Below, piece after piece: positions 1 through 8,380 of a DNA stretch of 64,000 nt (its first letter is position 1; each line of letters opens with the position of its first letter). Origin of the DNA: Psychrobacillus sp044762855 (GTDB lineage Bacteria > Bacillota > Bacilli > Bacillales_A > Planococcaceae); assembly GCF_044762855.1 (NCBI RefSeq), contig NZ_JBIWFB010000009.1, positions 1 to 64,000 on the forward strand, written 5' to 3'. A program made the translations under genes and the position numbers. The notes under the pieces are model-generated. The model was given only the letters and a program-made list of their open reading frames with translations, was not told where the DNA came from and ran no database searches.

Positions 1-97
1 ATCAGAAGAAGCAAGCTTCTTCATCATTCGCTCGACTTGCATGTATTAGGCACGCCGCCAGCGTTCGTCCTGAGCCAGGATCAAACTCTCCATAAAA
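1..97 (-). rRNA. 16S ribosomal RNA, 5' end (partial)
   Basis: The reverse complement contains the universal 16S 5' segment (GAGAGTTTGATCCTGGCTCA) followed by the conserved GACGAACGCTGGCGGCGTGCC and a V1 hairpin. The gene runs off the left edge of the window, so only about the first 97 nt are present. The mature 5' end near 97 is estimated by comparison with the usual Bacillus 16S start. Two promoters lie upstream. The neighbour ygxA agrees with the rrnD neighbourhood of B. subtilis. Confidence 0.97.
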
Positions 98-264
98 GAG
101 AACTTAAAAAGCTCATTTTGTTTTGCTGGCATCATCATTAAATGATGTCAAAATTGTTTTGCTGTCAAGTTAACCGAAGTTAATCTTTCAAGCTATATAT
201 CTTAACGTTTTGCATGTTCAGTTTTCAATGTTCATTTTGTCGTTTCGTTTTTTGCGACTCCTCT

Positions 265-293
265 AATTTATCACCTTCGTTCCAGTGAGTCAA
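265..293 (-). promoter_or_regulatory. rRNA operon promoter P2
   Basis: On the minus strand, TTGACT (288-293) is separated by exactly 17 nt from TAAATT (265-270). Initiation would fall about 160 nt before the mature 16S. The tandem arrangement with P1 is the usual one for Bacillus rrn operons. The stretch between P2 and 16S is the leader that normally carries anti-termination and processing sites. Confidence 0.75.
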
Positions 294-354
294 GAAGTTT
301 TTTAAAAAACTTTTTTGTCGTAAGTTTGTTGTTTCGTTTTTGACGACGCTTATT

Positions 355-384
355 ATAATACAACATAAAGTTTTATATTGTCAA
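355..384 (-). promoter_or_regulatory. rRNA operon promoter P1
   Basis: On the minus strand, a consensus TTGACA (379-384) and TATTAT (355-360) are separated by 18 nt. The -35 hexamer touches the ygxA terminator, so the rRNA operon appears insulated from ygxA transcription. Confidence 0.75.
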
Positions 385-385
385 C

Positions 386-420
386 AATAAAAACGAACAA
401 TTTATTTGTTCGTTTTTATT
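386..420 (-). terminator. Terminator of ygxA
   Basis: A perfect 15-bp inverted repeat (386-400 with 406-420, 5-nt loop) of AT-rich sequence around the core ACGAACAA lies directly after the ygxA stop codon. The A/T-rich arms would give a U-tract in either direction. Confidence 0.75.
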
Positions 421-429
421 AAGCGCCAA

Positions 430-1296
430 TTATTGGATTACTTTGTAGCATCTATGCATGATCTCATTGCTTTTTGTCGTCTGTTTTTCTATTAAAATAA
501 ATCCTTTATCTACTAAGAACTCAATAAAAACTTCAAGATCCACTGAATACTTTTTTAGTTCTTCTTGTTCATGGATCTCTTGGATAGTCCAAAATTCTTT
601 TGAAGACAAAACTTCTAATATATGTTGAGCCCCATCCTTTGTTCTTGAATGAATCAAAAACTCACTAGCTAAAAATAAAAGTTCTAATCGTTTTTCTAAT
701 GATTCCTTACTTGAAATAAGTTCATCGTATAATTTATAAATAGCAGGATCTAATTGTTTGACTTGCTTCCATACCATCACCTCTGGATGCATCCCATTTT
801 CGAACACAGCAAGACGCGCTAAATGATGTAAAGAATCTACTATATGGTTATATGCATCTAGATAATTTAACTGTTCAAAAAATACTTTACCTTCCATATA
901 CCTTCTACTAAGCTTCGCGAATTCAATACCCATTCTCACTTTTCGGCTATTTATCGGAAAATCATCTAACTCTTTTTTCAACGTTTCTACATATTCATTG
1001 CGATCGAAAACAACTCGCCCGTTAAGGATCCAGTCAACTAATTTTGGATTTGTCCCTACAAGCAACCATTTTTTAAGTTGTTTTTCGGTTATAATATGCA
1101 TCGCGGCTTTCTTTTCATCATAGGAATAATGTTTTGTAAAAATTGGTTGTTCCGCTTCTAAAGTTACTATCAATAAAATAGAATCAAAAGTATCCGTAAT
1201 AGGACTGACTTCCTCACGCTTTTCTATCGATATGATACCTATCGTATTTGAATCACTTGCTCTCTCTTGATAAATCGGTCTCAATAACGCTTCCAA
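430..1296 (-). CDS. ygxA: Nucleotidyltransferase-like protein YgxA
   Basis: This encodes a 288-residue cytosolic protein of the YgxA family, described as nucleotidyltransferase-like. Its biochemical role is not established. No clear catalytic motif could be confirmed by eye. The start is TTG (1294-1296), preceded by a strong AAAGGAGG. Identification rests on overall resemblance and position: next to ygzB and perR on one side and an rRNA operon on the other, exactly as in B. subtilis. It ends at its own terminator just before the rRNA promoters. The family assignment is fairly secure; the function is not. Confidence 0.8.
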   Translation of the reverse strand: MEALLRPIYQERASDSNTIGIISIEKREEVSPITDTFDSILLIVTLEAEQPIFTKHYSYDEKKAAMHIITEKQLKKWLLVGTNPKLVDWILNGRVVFDRNEYVETLKKELDDFPINSRKVRMGIEFAKLSRRYMEGKVFFEQLNYLDAYNHIVDSLHHLARLAVFENGMHPEVMVWKQVKQLDPAIYKLYDELISSKESLEKRLELLFLASEFLIHSRTKDGAQHILEVLSSKEFWTIQEIHEQEELKKYSVDLEVFIEFLVDKGFILIEKQTTKSNEIMHRCYKVIQ

Positions 1297-1427
1297 AATG
1301 GAGCCTCCTTTGTTTCCTTCTAATATAGCTTTTCGACAATTAGTTTAAATTTCCTTCTAACCTTTCTTAAAACATTACTGACTCCTAAAATATGATATAG
1401 TGGATTTAGAATTTAGGAGGATGAAAA

Positions 1428-1772
1428 ATGAAACCTTATAAAAACAAAATAAATCGAATACGCTCCTTTGCACTTGGTCTCATATTCTTTGGATTCATCA
1501 TTATGTATGGCGCCATTTTCTTTAGAGAAAATGCAATTTTAGTAACCATTTTCATGACACTTGGATTATTATCCATCATAGGTAGTACAGCTGTATACGG
1601 TTGGATTGGCTTATTATCTACTCGAGCAGTTCAAGTCGTATGTCCTAACTGTGGGAAACATACAAAGGTTCTAGGTAGAGTGGATATGTGCATGTACTGC
1701 AAAGAACCTCTTACACTTGACCCTAATCTAGAAGGACAAGAATTCGACCAATCACTTAACAGAAAGAAATAA
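1428..1772 (+). CDS. ygzB: UPF0295 membrane protein YgzB
   Basis: This encodes a 114-residue protein with two predicted membrane helices (about residues 14-30 and 36-60), followed by a cytosolic tail. The tail has two CxxC pairs (VCPNCGK and MCMYCK) that resemble a small zinc ribbon. ATG follows GGAGG at good spacing. The size, two-helix plus zinc-ribbon layout and position beside perR match the YgzB/UPF0295 family, whose function is unknown. It converges on perR and shares a bidirectional terminator with it. Confidence 0.85.
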   Translation: MKPYKNKINRIRSFALGLIFFGFIIMYGAIFFRENAILVTIFMTLGLLSIIGSTAVYGWIGLLSTRAVQVVCPNCGKHTKVLGRVDMCMYCKEPLTLDPNLEGQEFDQSLNRKK

Positions 1773-1788
1773 CGTATTGGGTTCAATT

Positions 1789-1831
1789 GCAATAAAAAAC
1801 GAGCGTAGTCGATACGCTCGTTTTTTATTGC
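1789..1831. terminator. Bidirectional terminator between ygzB and perR
   Basis: The arms 1789-1807 and 1813-1831 form a perfect 19-bp stem with a 5-nt loop. The GC-rich core CGAGCGTA is flanked by A and T runs, so it can terminate both convergent genes. It overlaps the last codons of perR. Confidence 0.9.
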
Positions 1832-2268
1832 ACTTTCGTTGCATGTTCTTTACAAGTAGGACATGTTCCGTATATTTCCATACGATGCGAACTTACATCA
1901 AAACCAGTTAAATGGGACGCTAAATGCTCGACTTCATCCAAACCTGGGTAATGGAAATCAACAATTTTTCCACATGTGTTACAAATCATATGGTAATGAT
2001 CATTCGTAATAAAATCGAATCTACTAGAAGAATCACCGAACGTTAGCTCTTTTACTAATCCCGCTTCTCTAAAAACGCGTAGGTTATTATAAACAGTTGC
2101 AACACTCATGCTTGGAAATTTACTTTCTAATGCTTTATATATATCGTCCGCAGTTGGATGGGCCATAGATTGAATTATAAATTCCAATATCGCATGGCGT
2201 TGAGGCGTAATTCGTACACCAGTTGATTTTAATGTATCTAAAGCATCTCTTAAATGTACTTCCGTCAT
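1825..2268 (-). CDS. perR: Peroxide-responsive repressor PerR
   Basis: This 147-residue protein is a Fur-superfamily metalloregulator that represses peroxide-defence and metal genes until a bound Fe(II) oxidises its own histidines. Every diagnostic PerR residue is present at the B. subtilis number: regulatory metal ligands H37, D85, H91, H93 and D104, and structural zinc cysteines C96, C99, C136 and C139. D104 favours PerR over Fur. The N-terminal winged helix spans about residues 1-80. A Per box overlaps its promoter, which indicates autoregulation. A likely second target, zosA, lies at 33043. Confidence 0.96.
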   Translation of the reverse strand: MTEVHLRDALDTLKSTGVRITPQRHAILEFIIQSMAHPTADDIYKALESKFPSMSVATVYNNLRVFREAGLVKELTFGDSSSRFDFITNDHYHMICNTCGKIVDFHYPGLDEVEHLASHLTGFDVSSHRMEIYGTCPTCKEHATKVQ

Positions 2269-2301
2269 CGCTATGCACCTCTTTTCATATTCATTATTAA
2301 T

Positions 2302-2316
2302 TTGTAATCGTTATAA
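2302..2316 (-). promoter_or_regulatory. Per box of perR
   Basis: On the minus strand the sequence is TTATAACGATTACAA, which matches 12 of the 14 defined positions of the Per box (TTATAATNATTATAA). It lies just downstream of the -10 hexamer of the perR promoter, a position suited to repression. Regulation by PerR is inferred from the match. Confidence 0.75.
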
Positions 2317-2318
2317 TA

Positions 2319-2348
2319 AGTATAAAGAAGAAATGCAGTAGCTGTCAA
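2319..2348 (-). promoter_or_regulatory. perR promoter
   Basis: On the minus strand, TTGACA (2343-2348) and TATACT (2319-2324) are 18 nt apart, a sigma-A type promoter. The Per box begins 2 nt beyond the -10. Confidence 0.7.
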
Positions 2349-2380
2349 ACTTTAAGAGTACCAACACTTTAGTTGTTCTT

Positions 2381-3325
2381 CTAATAACCCCTTTTTGCAT
2401 CAATTGTATTTTCAAATTGTTTGCTTCCATTCAACCATTCCGTCAAATTCCTAGAAAATATCTCTAGCGCTCTTACAACATATTGTGAAGAAAGACTTGA
2501 AGCATGGGGAGAAACGATGACATTGTTCATCTTCCAAAATGGGTGTCCACTTGGAAGTGGCTCCTTTTCAAATACATCTAAAACAGCATATGCTACATTT
2601 TCATCTTTTAGTGCTTGGAGTAATTCATCTTCTTTTAAAACATCTCCACGACCAAAATTCATAAAGATGGAAGATGGTTTCATACACTGAAAATGCTCGT
2701 ATGTAAGCAAATATTTCGTTTCTTCTGTGCTAGGAAGGAGCGAGATAACAATATCCGCTTCTGGCAGGGTTTCTTTAAGTTGATTAAAAGAAATCATTGT
2801 GTCCATAGAAGATGCTGTGTTGCCGCTTCGATTACACCCAATCGTACGTACGCCGAATGCTTGTAGAATCCTACCGACCTCGCTACCGATTGCACCAGCA
2901 CCTAGTATTAGTGCAGTAGAACCAAAAAGCTCCGATGACTTCAATTTTCGTACCCACTCCCCATTTCGCTGATTTTCAGCCATAGTTGGAAGTGATTTTT
3001 TGATGGAAAGTATATGGGCAATGATGGACTCTGCCATTGGCGTTTTATGAATCCCTCGAGCATTCGTCAGCAGAATATTCCGACTTGCTATTTCCTCTAA
3101 AGGCATTTTTTCAAGTCCGGCAGAAGCGACCATAATCCATTTTAGTTGCACCGCTTTTTCTATATGTGACGCAGAAAGATCTTCTCCATACGTCACCAGT
3201 ATATCAGCCGTTTTTAAAGCTTCTTCGTCTAATGATTTTTGAAAGATGAAGTCTACTTGTGGAAACTTTTCTTTTAAACTACTTTGTTGATCTTGCTTCG
3301 GGCAAAAGGAGAATAATATCTTCAC
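2381..3325 (-). CDS. D-2-hydroxyacid dehydrogenase
   Basis: This 314-residue NAD(P)-dependent dehydrogenase belongs to the D-isomer-specific 2-hydroxyacid family. Members reduce 2-keto acids such as glyoxylate or hydroxypyruvate. Seen: a dinucleotide-binding GAGAIG (G142-G147) and the catalytic triad R226 (GRGDVL), E255 (FEKEP) and H274 (SPHASS). The start is GTG, whose bases overlap the TGA stop of bcp by 3 nt, so the two genes are probably translationally coupled. The gene is absent from this position in B. subtilis. The substrate cannot be told from sequence. Confidence 0.85.
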   Translation of the reverse strand: MKILFSFCPKQDQQSSLKEKFPQVDFIFQKSLDEEALKTADILVTYGEDLSASHIEKAVQLKWIMVASAGLEKMPLEEIASRNILLTNARGIHKTPMAESIIAHILSIKKSLPTMAENQRNGEWVRKLKSSELFGSTALILGAGAIGSEVGRILQAFGVRTIGCNRSGNTASSMDTMISFNQLKETLPEADIVISLLPSTEETKYLLTYEHFQCMKPSSIFMNFGRGDVLKEDELLQALKDENVAYAVLDVFEKEPLPSGHPFWKMNNVIVSPHASSLSSQYVVRALEIFSRNLTEWLNGSKQFENTIDAKRGY

Positions 3326-3810
3326 TTTTGCTCACCATTTATAGCTATTTCCTTTAATATTTCTAACGCCTCTTCTACATGCCCGGCCACTTTCACTTTC
3401 CGCCATTCTTTTACAATTGTGCCTGTTGGGTCGATTAAAAATGTAGAACGTTCAATTCCCATGAATTCTTTTCCGAACATTTTTTTTAACTTCCATACCC
3501 CATATGCTTCGGATACTTCATGTGTATCATCGATTAACAACGAAAATGGAAGTCCATGTTTTGCGATAAATTTTGTATGTGCCTGTTCATCATCTGCACT
3601 GACACCAAGAATAACCGCATTTAACTCGGCAAACTTCTCGTGTGAATCCCGAAAATCACACGCTTCTGTTGTACAACCTGGTGTAGAATCTTTCGGATAA
3701 AAATACAAAACAACATACTGCTTTCCTGCAAAGTCATCTAATGATACAATTTTACCTTGCTCATTTTTCAATGAAAACTTTGGTGCGATCATTCCTTCAA
3801 GTACTGTCAT
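3322..3810 (-). CDS. bcp: Thioredoxin-dependent thiol peroxidase (Bcp/PrxQ)
   Basis: This 162-residue peroxiredoxin of the BCP/PrxQ group reduces hydrogen peroxide and organic peroxides using thioredoxin. The active site is STPGCTTEACDF, with peroxidatic C46 and a likely resolving C51 five residues later. The ATG at 3810 is chosen because GGAGGGA lies at correct spacing. An in-frame ATG at 3885 would add 25 poorly conserved residues without a binding site. The gene corresponds to ygaF in the conserved gsaB-ygaF-perR cluster. Proximity to perR fits a peroxide-defence role, but no Per box was found upstream. Confidence 0.92.
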   Translation of the reverse strand: MTVLEGMIAPKFSLKNEQGKIVSLDDFAGKQYVVLYFYPKDSTPGCTTEACDFRDSHEKFAELNAVILGVSADDEQAHTKFIAKHGLPFSLLIDDTHEVSEAYGVWKLKKMFGKEFMGIERSTFLIDPTGTIVKEWRKVKVAGHVEEALEILKEIAINGEQK

Positions 3811-3934
3811 CCTATTCCCTCCTTTATTTCTAATTCTATCGTATCGAATTAGCGAAGGAGATTCAATTTCTTTAGCGTTTTTCACTATAATTGTCTACAA
3901 TAGAAACATACGAAAATAGCGGAGGTTACAAACA

Positions 3935-5227
3935 ATGAAACAAACGACATCTGAACAAATACAAATAGAAGCACTAGAACATATCGTAGGTGGAGTGAAT
4001 AGCCCATCTAGATCGTATAAAGCAGTTGGTGGAGGAGCACCAATCGTCATGGAGCGAGCAGCAGGGGCTTATTTTTACGATGTAGATGGCAATAAATACA
4101 TTGATTACTTAGCAGCATATGGACCTATTATTACTGGTCATGCACACCCACATATTACAGAGGCTATCACAAAGGCTGCACAAACAGGTTTACTGTATGG
4201 TACACCTACAAAGCATGAAGTGACTTTTGCCAAAATGTTAAAAGAAGCAATCCCTTCTATGGATAAAGTACGCTTCGTAAACTCAGGTACAGAAGCAGTG
4301 ATGACAACCATTCGTGTCGCACGTGCATTTACAGGAAGAACGAAAGTCATGAAGTTTGCAGGTTGTTATCACGGGCATTCTGATTTAGTATTAGTAGCTG
4401 CCGGATCAGGACCTGCTACACTAGGTACACCTGATTCTGCGGGAGTTCCTCAGTCGATTGCAAAAGAAGTGATTACGATTCCTTTTAATGATCCAAAAGC
4501 ATATGAGGATGCGATGGAAAAATGGGGAGAAGAACTTGCTTGTATTCTAGTAGAACCTATCGTAGGAAACTTTGGAATGGTCGAACCAAATGAAGGCTTC
4601 TTACCACTTGTTCATAAAATAGCAAAAGACAAAGGGGCGTTAGTAATTTATGATGAAGTAATTACTGCATTCCGTTTTCACTACGGCGCTGCCTCTACTA
4701 TGTTAAATGAAACACCTGACTTAACTGCTCTAGGAAAAATTATCGGTGGAGGTCTTCCAATCGGGGCGTATGGCGGGAAAAAAGAAATTATGGAACAAGT
4801 CGCTCCATTAGGCCCTGCCTACCAAGCGGGAACAATGGCTGGAAATCCAGCGTCTATGCAAGCAGGTATCGCTTGTCTAGAAGTATTGCAAACTCCCGGT
4901 TTGTATGAAGAATTAGACAGACTTGGAGAAATGTTAGAAACTGGAATCGTTGAAGCTGCGAAGAAAAATGATATTACAATTACCGTAAACCGTATAAAAG
5001 GTGCTCTATCTGTTTACTTTACAGATGTTAAAGTAGAAAATTATGAGCAGGCGGAAGCAAGCGACGGAGAACAATTTGCAAAGTTCTTCAAACTAATGCT
5101 AGCACAGGGGATTAATCTCGCTCCTTCTAAATACGAAGCTTGGTTTATCACGTCTGCCCATACGGAAGAAGATATAAAAGAAACAATTACTGCGGTTCAA
5201 CATGCATTCGCCCAGTTAAAGCAGTAA
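3935..5227 (+). CDS. gsaB: Glutamate-1-semialdehyde 2,1-aminomutase
   Basis: This 430-residue PLP enzyme of the class III aminotransferase fold converts glutamate-1-semialdehyde to 5-aminolevulinate, the C5-pathway precursor of heme. K268 in ALGKIIGGG is the expected Schiff-base lysine, and D240 (IYDEVITAF) the cofactor-binding aspartate. NSGTEA and YHGHSD are conserved phosphate/PLP-site motifs. ATG follows GCGGAGG. Its position divergent from bcp and upstream of ygaE matches gsaB of B. subtilis rather than the main hem operon gene hemL, so this is likely the second copy. Confidence 0.93.
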   Translation: MKQTTSEQIQIEALEHIVGGVNSPSRSYKAVGGGAPIVMERAAGAYFYDVDGNKYIDYLAAYGPIITGHAHPHITEAITKAAQTGLLYGTPTKHEVTFAKMLKEAIPSMDKVRFVNSGTEAVMTTIRVARAFTGRTKVMKFAGCYHGHSDLVLVAAGSGPATLGTPDSAGVPQSIAKEVITIPFNDPKAYEDAMEKWGEELACILVEPIVGNFGMVEPNEGFLPLVHKIAKDKGALVIYDEVITAFRFHYGAASTMLNETPDLTALGKIIGGGLPIGAYGGKKEIMEQVAPLGPAYQAGTMAGNPASMQAGIACLEVLQTPGLYEELDRLGEMLETGIVEAAKKNDITITVNRIKGALSVYFTDVKVENYEQAEASDGEQFAKFFKLMLAQGINLAPSKYEAWFITSAHTEEDIKETITAVQHAFAQLKQ

Positions 5228-5265
5228 ACATTTAAAACCGGAACGAACTGAAAGGATAGGATTCA

Positions 5266-6348
5266 ATGAAATTAGGAGCTCGCGTTTTTAAAACTGGAGT
5301 AGCTATCGTTTTCTCGTTATTCATAGCCGATTTACTCCAGCTTCCTAGTCCTGTTTTTGCAGGAATAGCTGCGATATTTGCCATTCAACCTTCTATATAT
5401 AGATCCTATTTGACTGTTATAGAGCAAGTGCAATCTAATCTAATTGGAGCAGCAATTGCAGTGGTTTTCGCCCTTATGTTCGGGAATCACTTTATAGTGG
5501 TTGGATTTGCTGCAATCGTTGCAATTATGCTCATGTTAAAATTAAAGCTAGAAAAGACGATTCCTTTAGCACTTGTTACCGTTATTGCCATTATGGAAAT
5601 CCAAAGCGATAACTTTTTCACATATGCTTTAATACGATTCTCTACCGTATTAGTAGGTGTTATATCCGCATTTATTGTGAATCTAATCTTTCTACCACCG
5701 AAATTTGAATCAAAATTATTTAATGCCATTCACTACACGCAAGACGAGATTATTCGTTGGACTCGGATTGCGGTACGTAGTGCATCTGAGCATAACTCTA
5801 CAAAACAAGCACTCAATCAATTAAAAGAACGTCTGGCTCGCGTAGATCAACTGTATTCATTTTTCAAAGAAGAACGTGGTTATTCCAAAAAAGCAATTTA
5901 TACAAAAGGAAGAAAACTAGTTGTTTATAGAGAACTTATTTCCACTTCTTATAAAAGTTTAGATGTATTGAAAAGACTTCATCTCCATGAAAATGAGGTT
6001 TCAGAACTTCCGGAGCATTTCCGAATGATGATTAAAGAACGATTAGATGCACTTTTAGCTTATCACGAACAACTACATTTAAAATTCACCGGAAAACTAA
6101 AGCCTGAACATATTGAATGGCAAAGTTCAGAAGCTTTTATCCAAAGGCAAGAAGTAATGGACATTTTTGTTCAACAAATTGCATTAACTCGAATTGAAGA
6201 AGAATTCTCGACGTATCACTTACTTCATCTGCTATCATCTATTTTAAAATATGAAGAACAACTAGAACATATGGATACATTAATCACATCCTATTTGAAT
6301 TTTCATAGTGAAGAGCTTACGGTACAAATAGAAGAAACGCCTTACTAA
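5266..6348 (+). CDS. ygaE: Aromatic acid exporter-family membrane protein YgaE
   Basis: This encodes a 360-residue protein. The first 150 residues form about five or six membrane helices with the FUSC/ArAE layout (RVFKTGVAIVFSLFIADLL, then FAGIAAIFAIQPSIY). A long, charged, probably helical cytosolic domain follows. The family relates to aromatic acid or small-molecule efflux, but the substrate is unknown. It lies 38 nt after gsaB and may be co-transcribed. A strong bidirectional terminator follows and separates it from the convergent app operon. Confidence 0.82.
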   Translation: MKLGARVFKTGVAIVFSLFIADLLQLPSPVFAGIAAIFAIQPSIYRSYLTVIEQVQSNLIGAAIAVVFALMFGNHFIVVGFAAIVAIMLMLKLKLEKTIPLALVTVIAIMEIQSDNFFTYALIRFSTVLVGVISAFIVNLIFLPPKFESKLFNAIHYTQDEIIRWTRIAVRSASEHNSTKQALNQLKERLARVDQLYSFFKEERGYSKKAIYTKGRKLVVYRELISTSYKSLDVLKRLHLHENEVSELPEHFRMMIKERLDALLAYHEQLHLKFTGKLKPEHIEWQSSEAFIQRQEVMDIFVQQIALTRIEEEFSTYHLLHLLSSILKYEEQLEHMDTLITSYLNFHSEELTVQIEETPY

Positions 6349-6351
6349 CCC

Positions 6352-6390
6352 AAAAAAGTGTCACCTAAGTAGCTAGGTGACACTTTTTTT
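6352..6390. terminator. Bidirectional terminator between ygaE and appC
   Basis: The 16-bp arms 6352-6367 and 6374-6389, with core GTGTCACCTA and a 6-nt loop, are flanked by A and T runs. They serve the convergent ygaE and app operons. Confidence 0.9.
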
Positions 6391-7288
6391 AATTCTTCAT
6401 CCTCGGGTCTAAAGCATCTCTTAGCCCATCGCCCATTAAGTTAAATCCTAATACGGTCAACATAATAGCGATCCCCGGGAAAACCATCGCCCACGGTGCA
6501 TTACGCAAAACGACGCGTGCATCTGCAAGCATTTTTCCCCATTCTGGCTGTGGTGCTTGAGCTCCTAAACCAAGAAACCCTAAAGCAGCAGCTTCAATAA
6601 TAGCAGAAGCAATGGCAAGTGTACCCGCAACTATTACAGGGGCCATTGAGTTCGGGAGAATATGAGAAAACAAGATTCGTATATCTTTCATCCCGATCGC
6701 TTTTGCCGATGTTATGTATTCCTCTTCTTTAATACTCAAGACTTTTGAACGAATGAGTCGACCAAAGTTAGGAATATTAATAATCGCAATGGCAATTAAG
6801 GCATTTTGTAAGGATGGACCTAATACAGAAACAACCGCAATCGCAAGTAAAATACTAGGAAAAGCAAGCATGATATCGAATATACGAGAAATAATCGTAT
6901 CAATCCACTTCCCGTAGTAACCTGCAATAATACCTAAAATACTTCCCGCAACAACGGATCCAACCACTGAAAAAAATCCAACCCAAAGTGAAATTCTCGC
7001 ACCATGTATGACTCGTGAAAAAATATCTCTCCCCAAATCATCTGTACCAAACCAAAACTCACTAGACGGTGGGAGTAAACGATGATCTTTTATGGACTGC
7101 TCATTAATGCCCTGTGGTGCGAACAAAGGACCAAAAATCGCTAAAAGTATGAAGAAAAGAACAATTCCCGCTCCTATAAGTGCCATTTTATTCTTTCGAA
7201 AGCTTCGCCATGCATCTCTCCAAGGACCGGTGGACGTATCTTTTTTCACAATTAGTTCATCTGTAGAATTCGGAACCATCTGCGTCAT
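6389..7288 (-). CDS. appC: Peptide ABC transporter permease (AppC-like)
   Basis: This 299-residue inner-membrane permease of an oligopeptide/dipeptide importer starts with a long cytosolic N-terminus, followed by the OppC-type N-terminal domain and a binding-protein-dependent transport domain with about six helices. The EAA-loop region reads SAKAIGMKDIRILFSHILPN, the contact site for the ATPases. ATG follows AAGGGGGA. It is the last gene of a five-gene operon in the order D-F-A-B-C, which matches appDFABC of B. subtilis. Symbols are transferred on that basis. Other peptide or nickel systems share the subunits. Confidence 0.85.
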   Translation of the reverse strand: MTQMVPNSTDELIVKKDTSTGPWRDAWRSFRKNKMALIGAGIVLFFILLAIFGPLFAPQGINEQSIKDHRLLPPSSEFWFGTDDLGRDIFSRVIHGARISLWVGFFSVVGSVVAGSILGIIAGYYGKWIDTIISRIFDIMLAFPSILLAIAVVSVLGPSLQNALIAIAIINIPNFGRLIRSKVLSIKEEEYITSAKAIGMKDIRILFSHILPNSMAPVIVAGTLAIASAIIEAAALGFLGLGAQAPQPEWGKMLADARVVLRNAPWAMVFPGIAIMLTVLGFNLMGDGLRDALDPRMKN

Positions 7289-7303
7289 ATCTAATTCCCC
7301 CTT

Positions 7304-8308
7304 TTAGTCATATTTAATCCTTGGATCGACTAGGCCGTATAAAATATCAACAAATAAATTAATCATAACAAAGATAAATGCAACGATAAGGATACCTGAT
7401 TGTATAACTGGATAATCACGGAATTGAATTGCATCATAAATATATCTTCCAATTCCCGGCCAACTGAAGATTGTTTCTGTTAGTATCGCTCCGCCTAACA
7501 ATAATCCCATTTGTAACCCGATAACAGTTAATACAGGAATGATCGCATTTTTTAAAGCATGTTTGTATACAACCCAAAACATTTTTTGCCCTTTTGCTCT
7601 TGCAGTACGAACATAATCGGCACGCATCACTTCTAGCATACTAGATCTTGTCATCCTTGCTATAATAGCCATTGGGATTGTTGCAAGCGCAATACCAGGT
7701 AATACTAAATGTTTCAACACTTGTCCAAGTTGATCAAATCTTCCGTTGATAATGGTATCTAGTACATAAAAATTAGTGATTGCGGAAACAGGATTTCTCA
7801 CTTCTTCTCGACCCGATGTAGGCAGCCATTGAAGTTCAATTCCAAATAACCATTGTTCCATCAAACCTAACCAGAAAATAGGCATGGATACTCCGATTAA
7901 TGCGATAACCATTGCTAAGTAGTCGAACCATGAATTTTGAAACCAAGCAGAAATAATTCCAGCATTAACGCCGATAATGACTGCAATAATGACTGCAAAC
8001 AAAGCTAATTCAAAAGTAGCCGCTAAATATGGCCATATCTCGTTAGCAACAGGTTGAACTGTTCGCATAGACTCCCCTAAATCACCTTGAAAAAGACCAA
8101 TTAAATAATCAAAATACTGTGTATACCAAGGTTGATCTAGTCCTAACTTTGCTCGTAAAGCAGCTACCGCCTCTTCAGATGCAAGTTGTCCTAAAATAAC
8201 TTGTGCAGGATCTCCAGGAATTGCTCGAATAATCATAAATACAACAAATGTCATTCCAAGTAAAACAGGAATCAGTTGCAATAATCGTTTTCCAATATAG
8301 TGAAGCAT
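7304..8308 (-). CDS. appB: Peptide ABC transporter permease (AppB-like)
   Basis: This 334-residue permease is the partner of AppC. It has the typical N-terminal helix (MLHYIGKRLLQLIPVLLGM), a periplasmic-side loop containing IRAIPGDPAQ, and five further helices. The EAA-loop is DYVRTARAKGQKMFWVVYKH. The ATG at 8308 is preferred over a GTG three codons earlier because AGAGGTG then lies 6 nt before the start. The gap to appC is 15 nt. Substrate range is not readable from the permease. Confidence 0.87.
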   Translation of the reverse strand: MLHYIGKRLLQLIPVLLGMTFVVFMIIRAIPGDPAQVILGQLASEEAVAALRAKLGLDQPWYTQYFDYLIGLFQGDLGESMRTVQPVANEIWPYLAATFELALFAVIIAVIIGVNAGIISAWFQNSWFDYLAMVIALIGVSMPIFWLGLMEQWLFGIELQWLPTSGREEVRNPVSAITNFYVLDTIINGRFDQLGQVLKHLVLPGIALATIPMAIIARMTRSSMLEVMRADYVRTARAKGQKMFWVVYKHALKNAIIPVLTVIGLQMGLLLGGAILTETIFSWPGIGRYIYDAIQFRDYPVIQSGILIVAFIFVMINLFVDILYGLVDPRIKYD

Positions 8309-8380
8309 GCTCTTCACCTCTTTCGTTTGTTTGAATCGGAAAGGGGAGAAATCATGAAGACCTCTCCCCCATCTTACTTT

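Noticed and set aside
2421..2690. Forward-strand frames opposite long reverse genes (for example opposite the 2-hydroxyacid dehydrogenase, MutY and SerA)
   Set aside because: These are antisense shadows of well-supported genes and have no ribosome-binding sites or family resemblance.
3811..3885. 25-residue N-terminal extension of Bcp
   Set aside because: The upstream ATG has no binding site, whereas GGAGGGA precedes the ATG at 3810, giving the usual family length.
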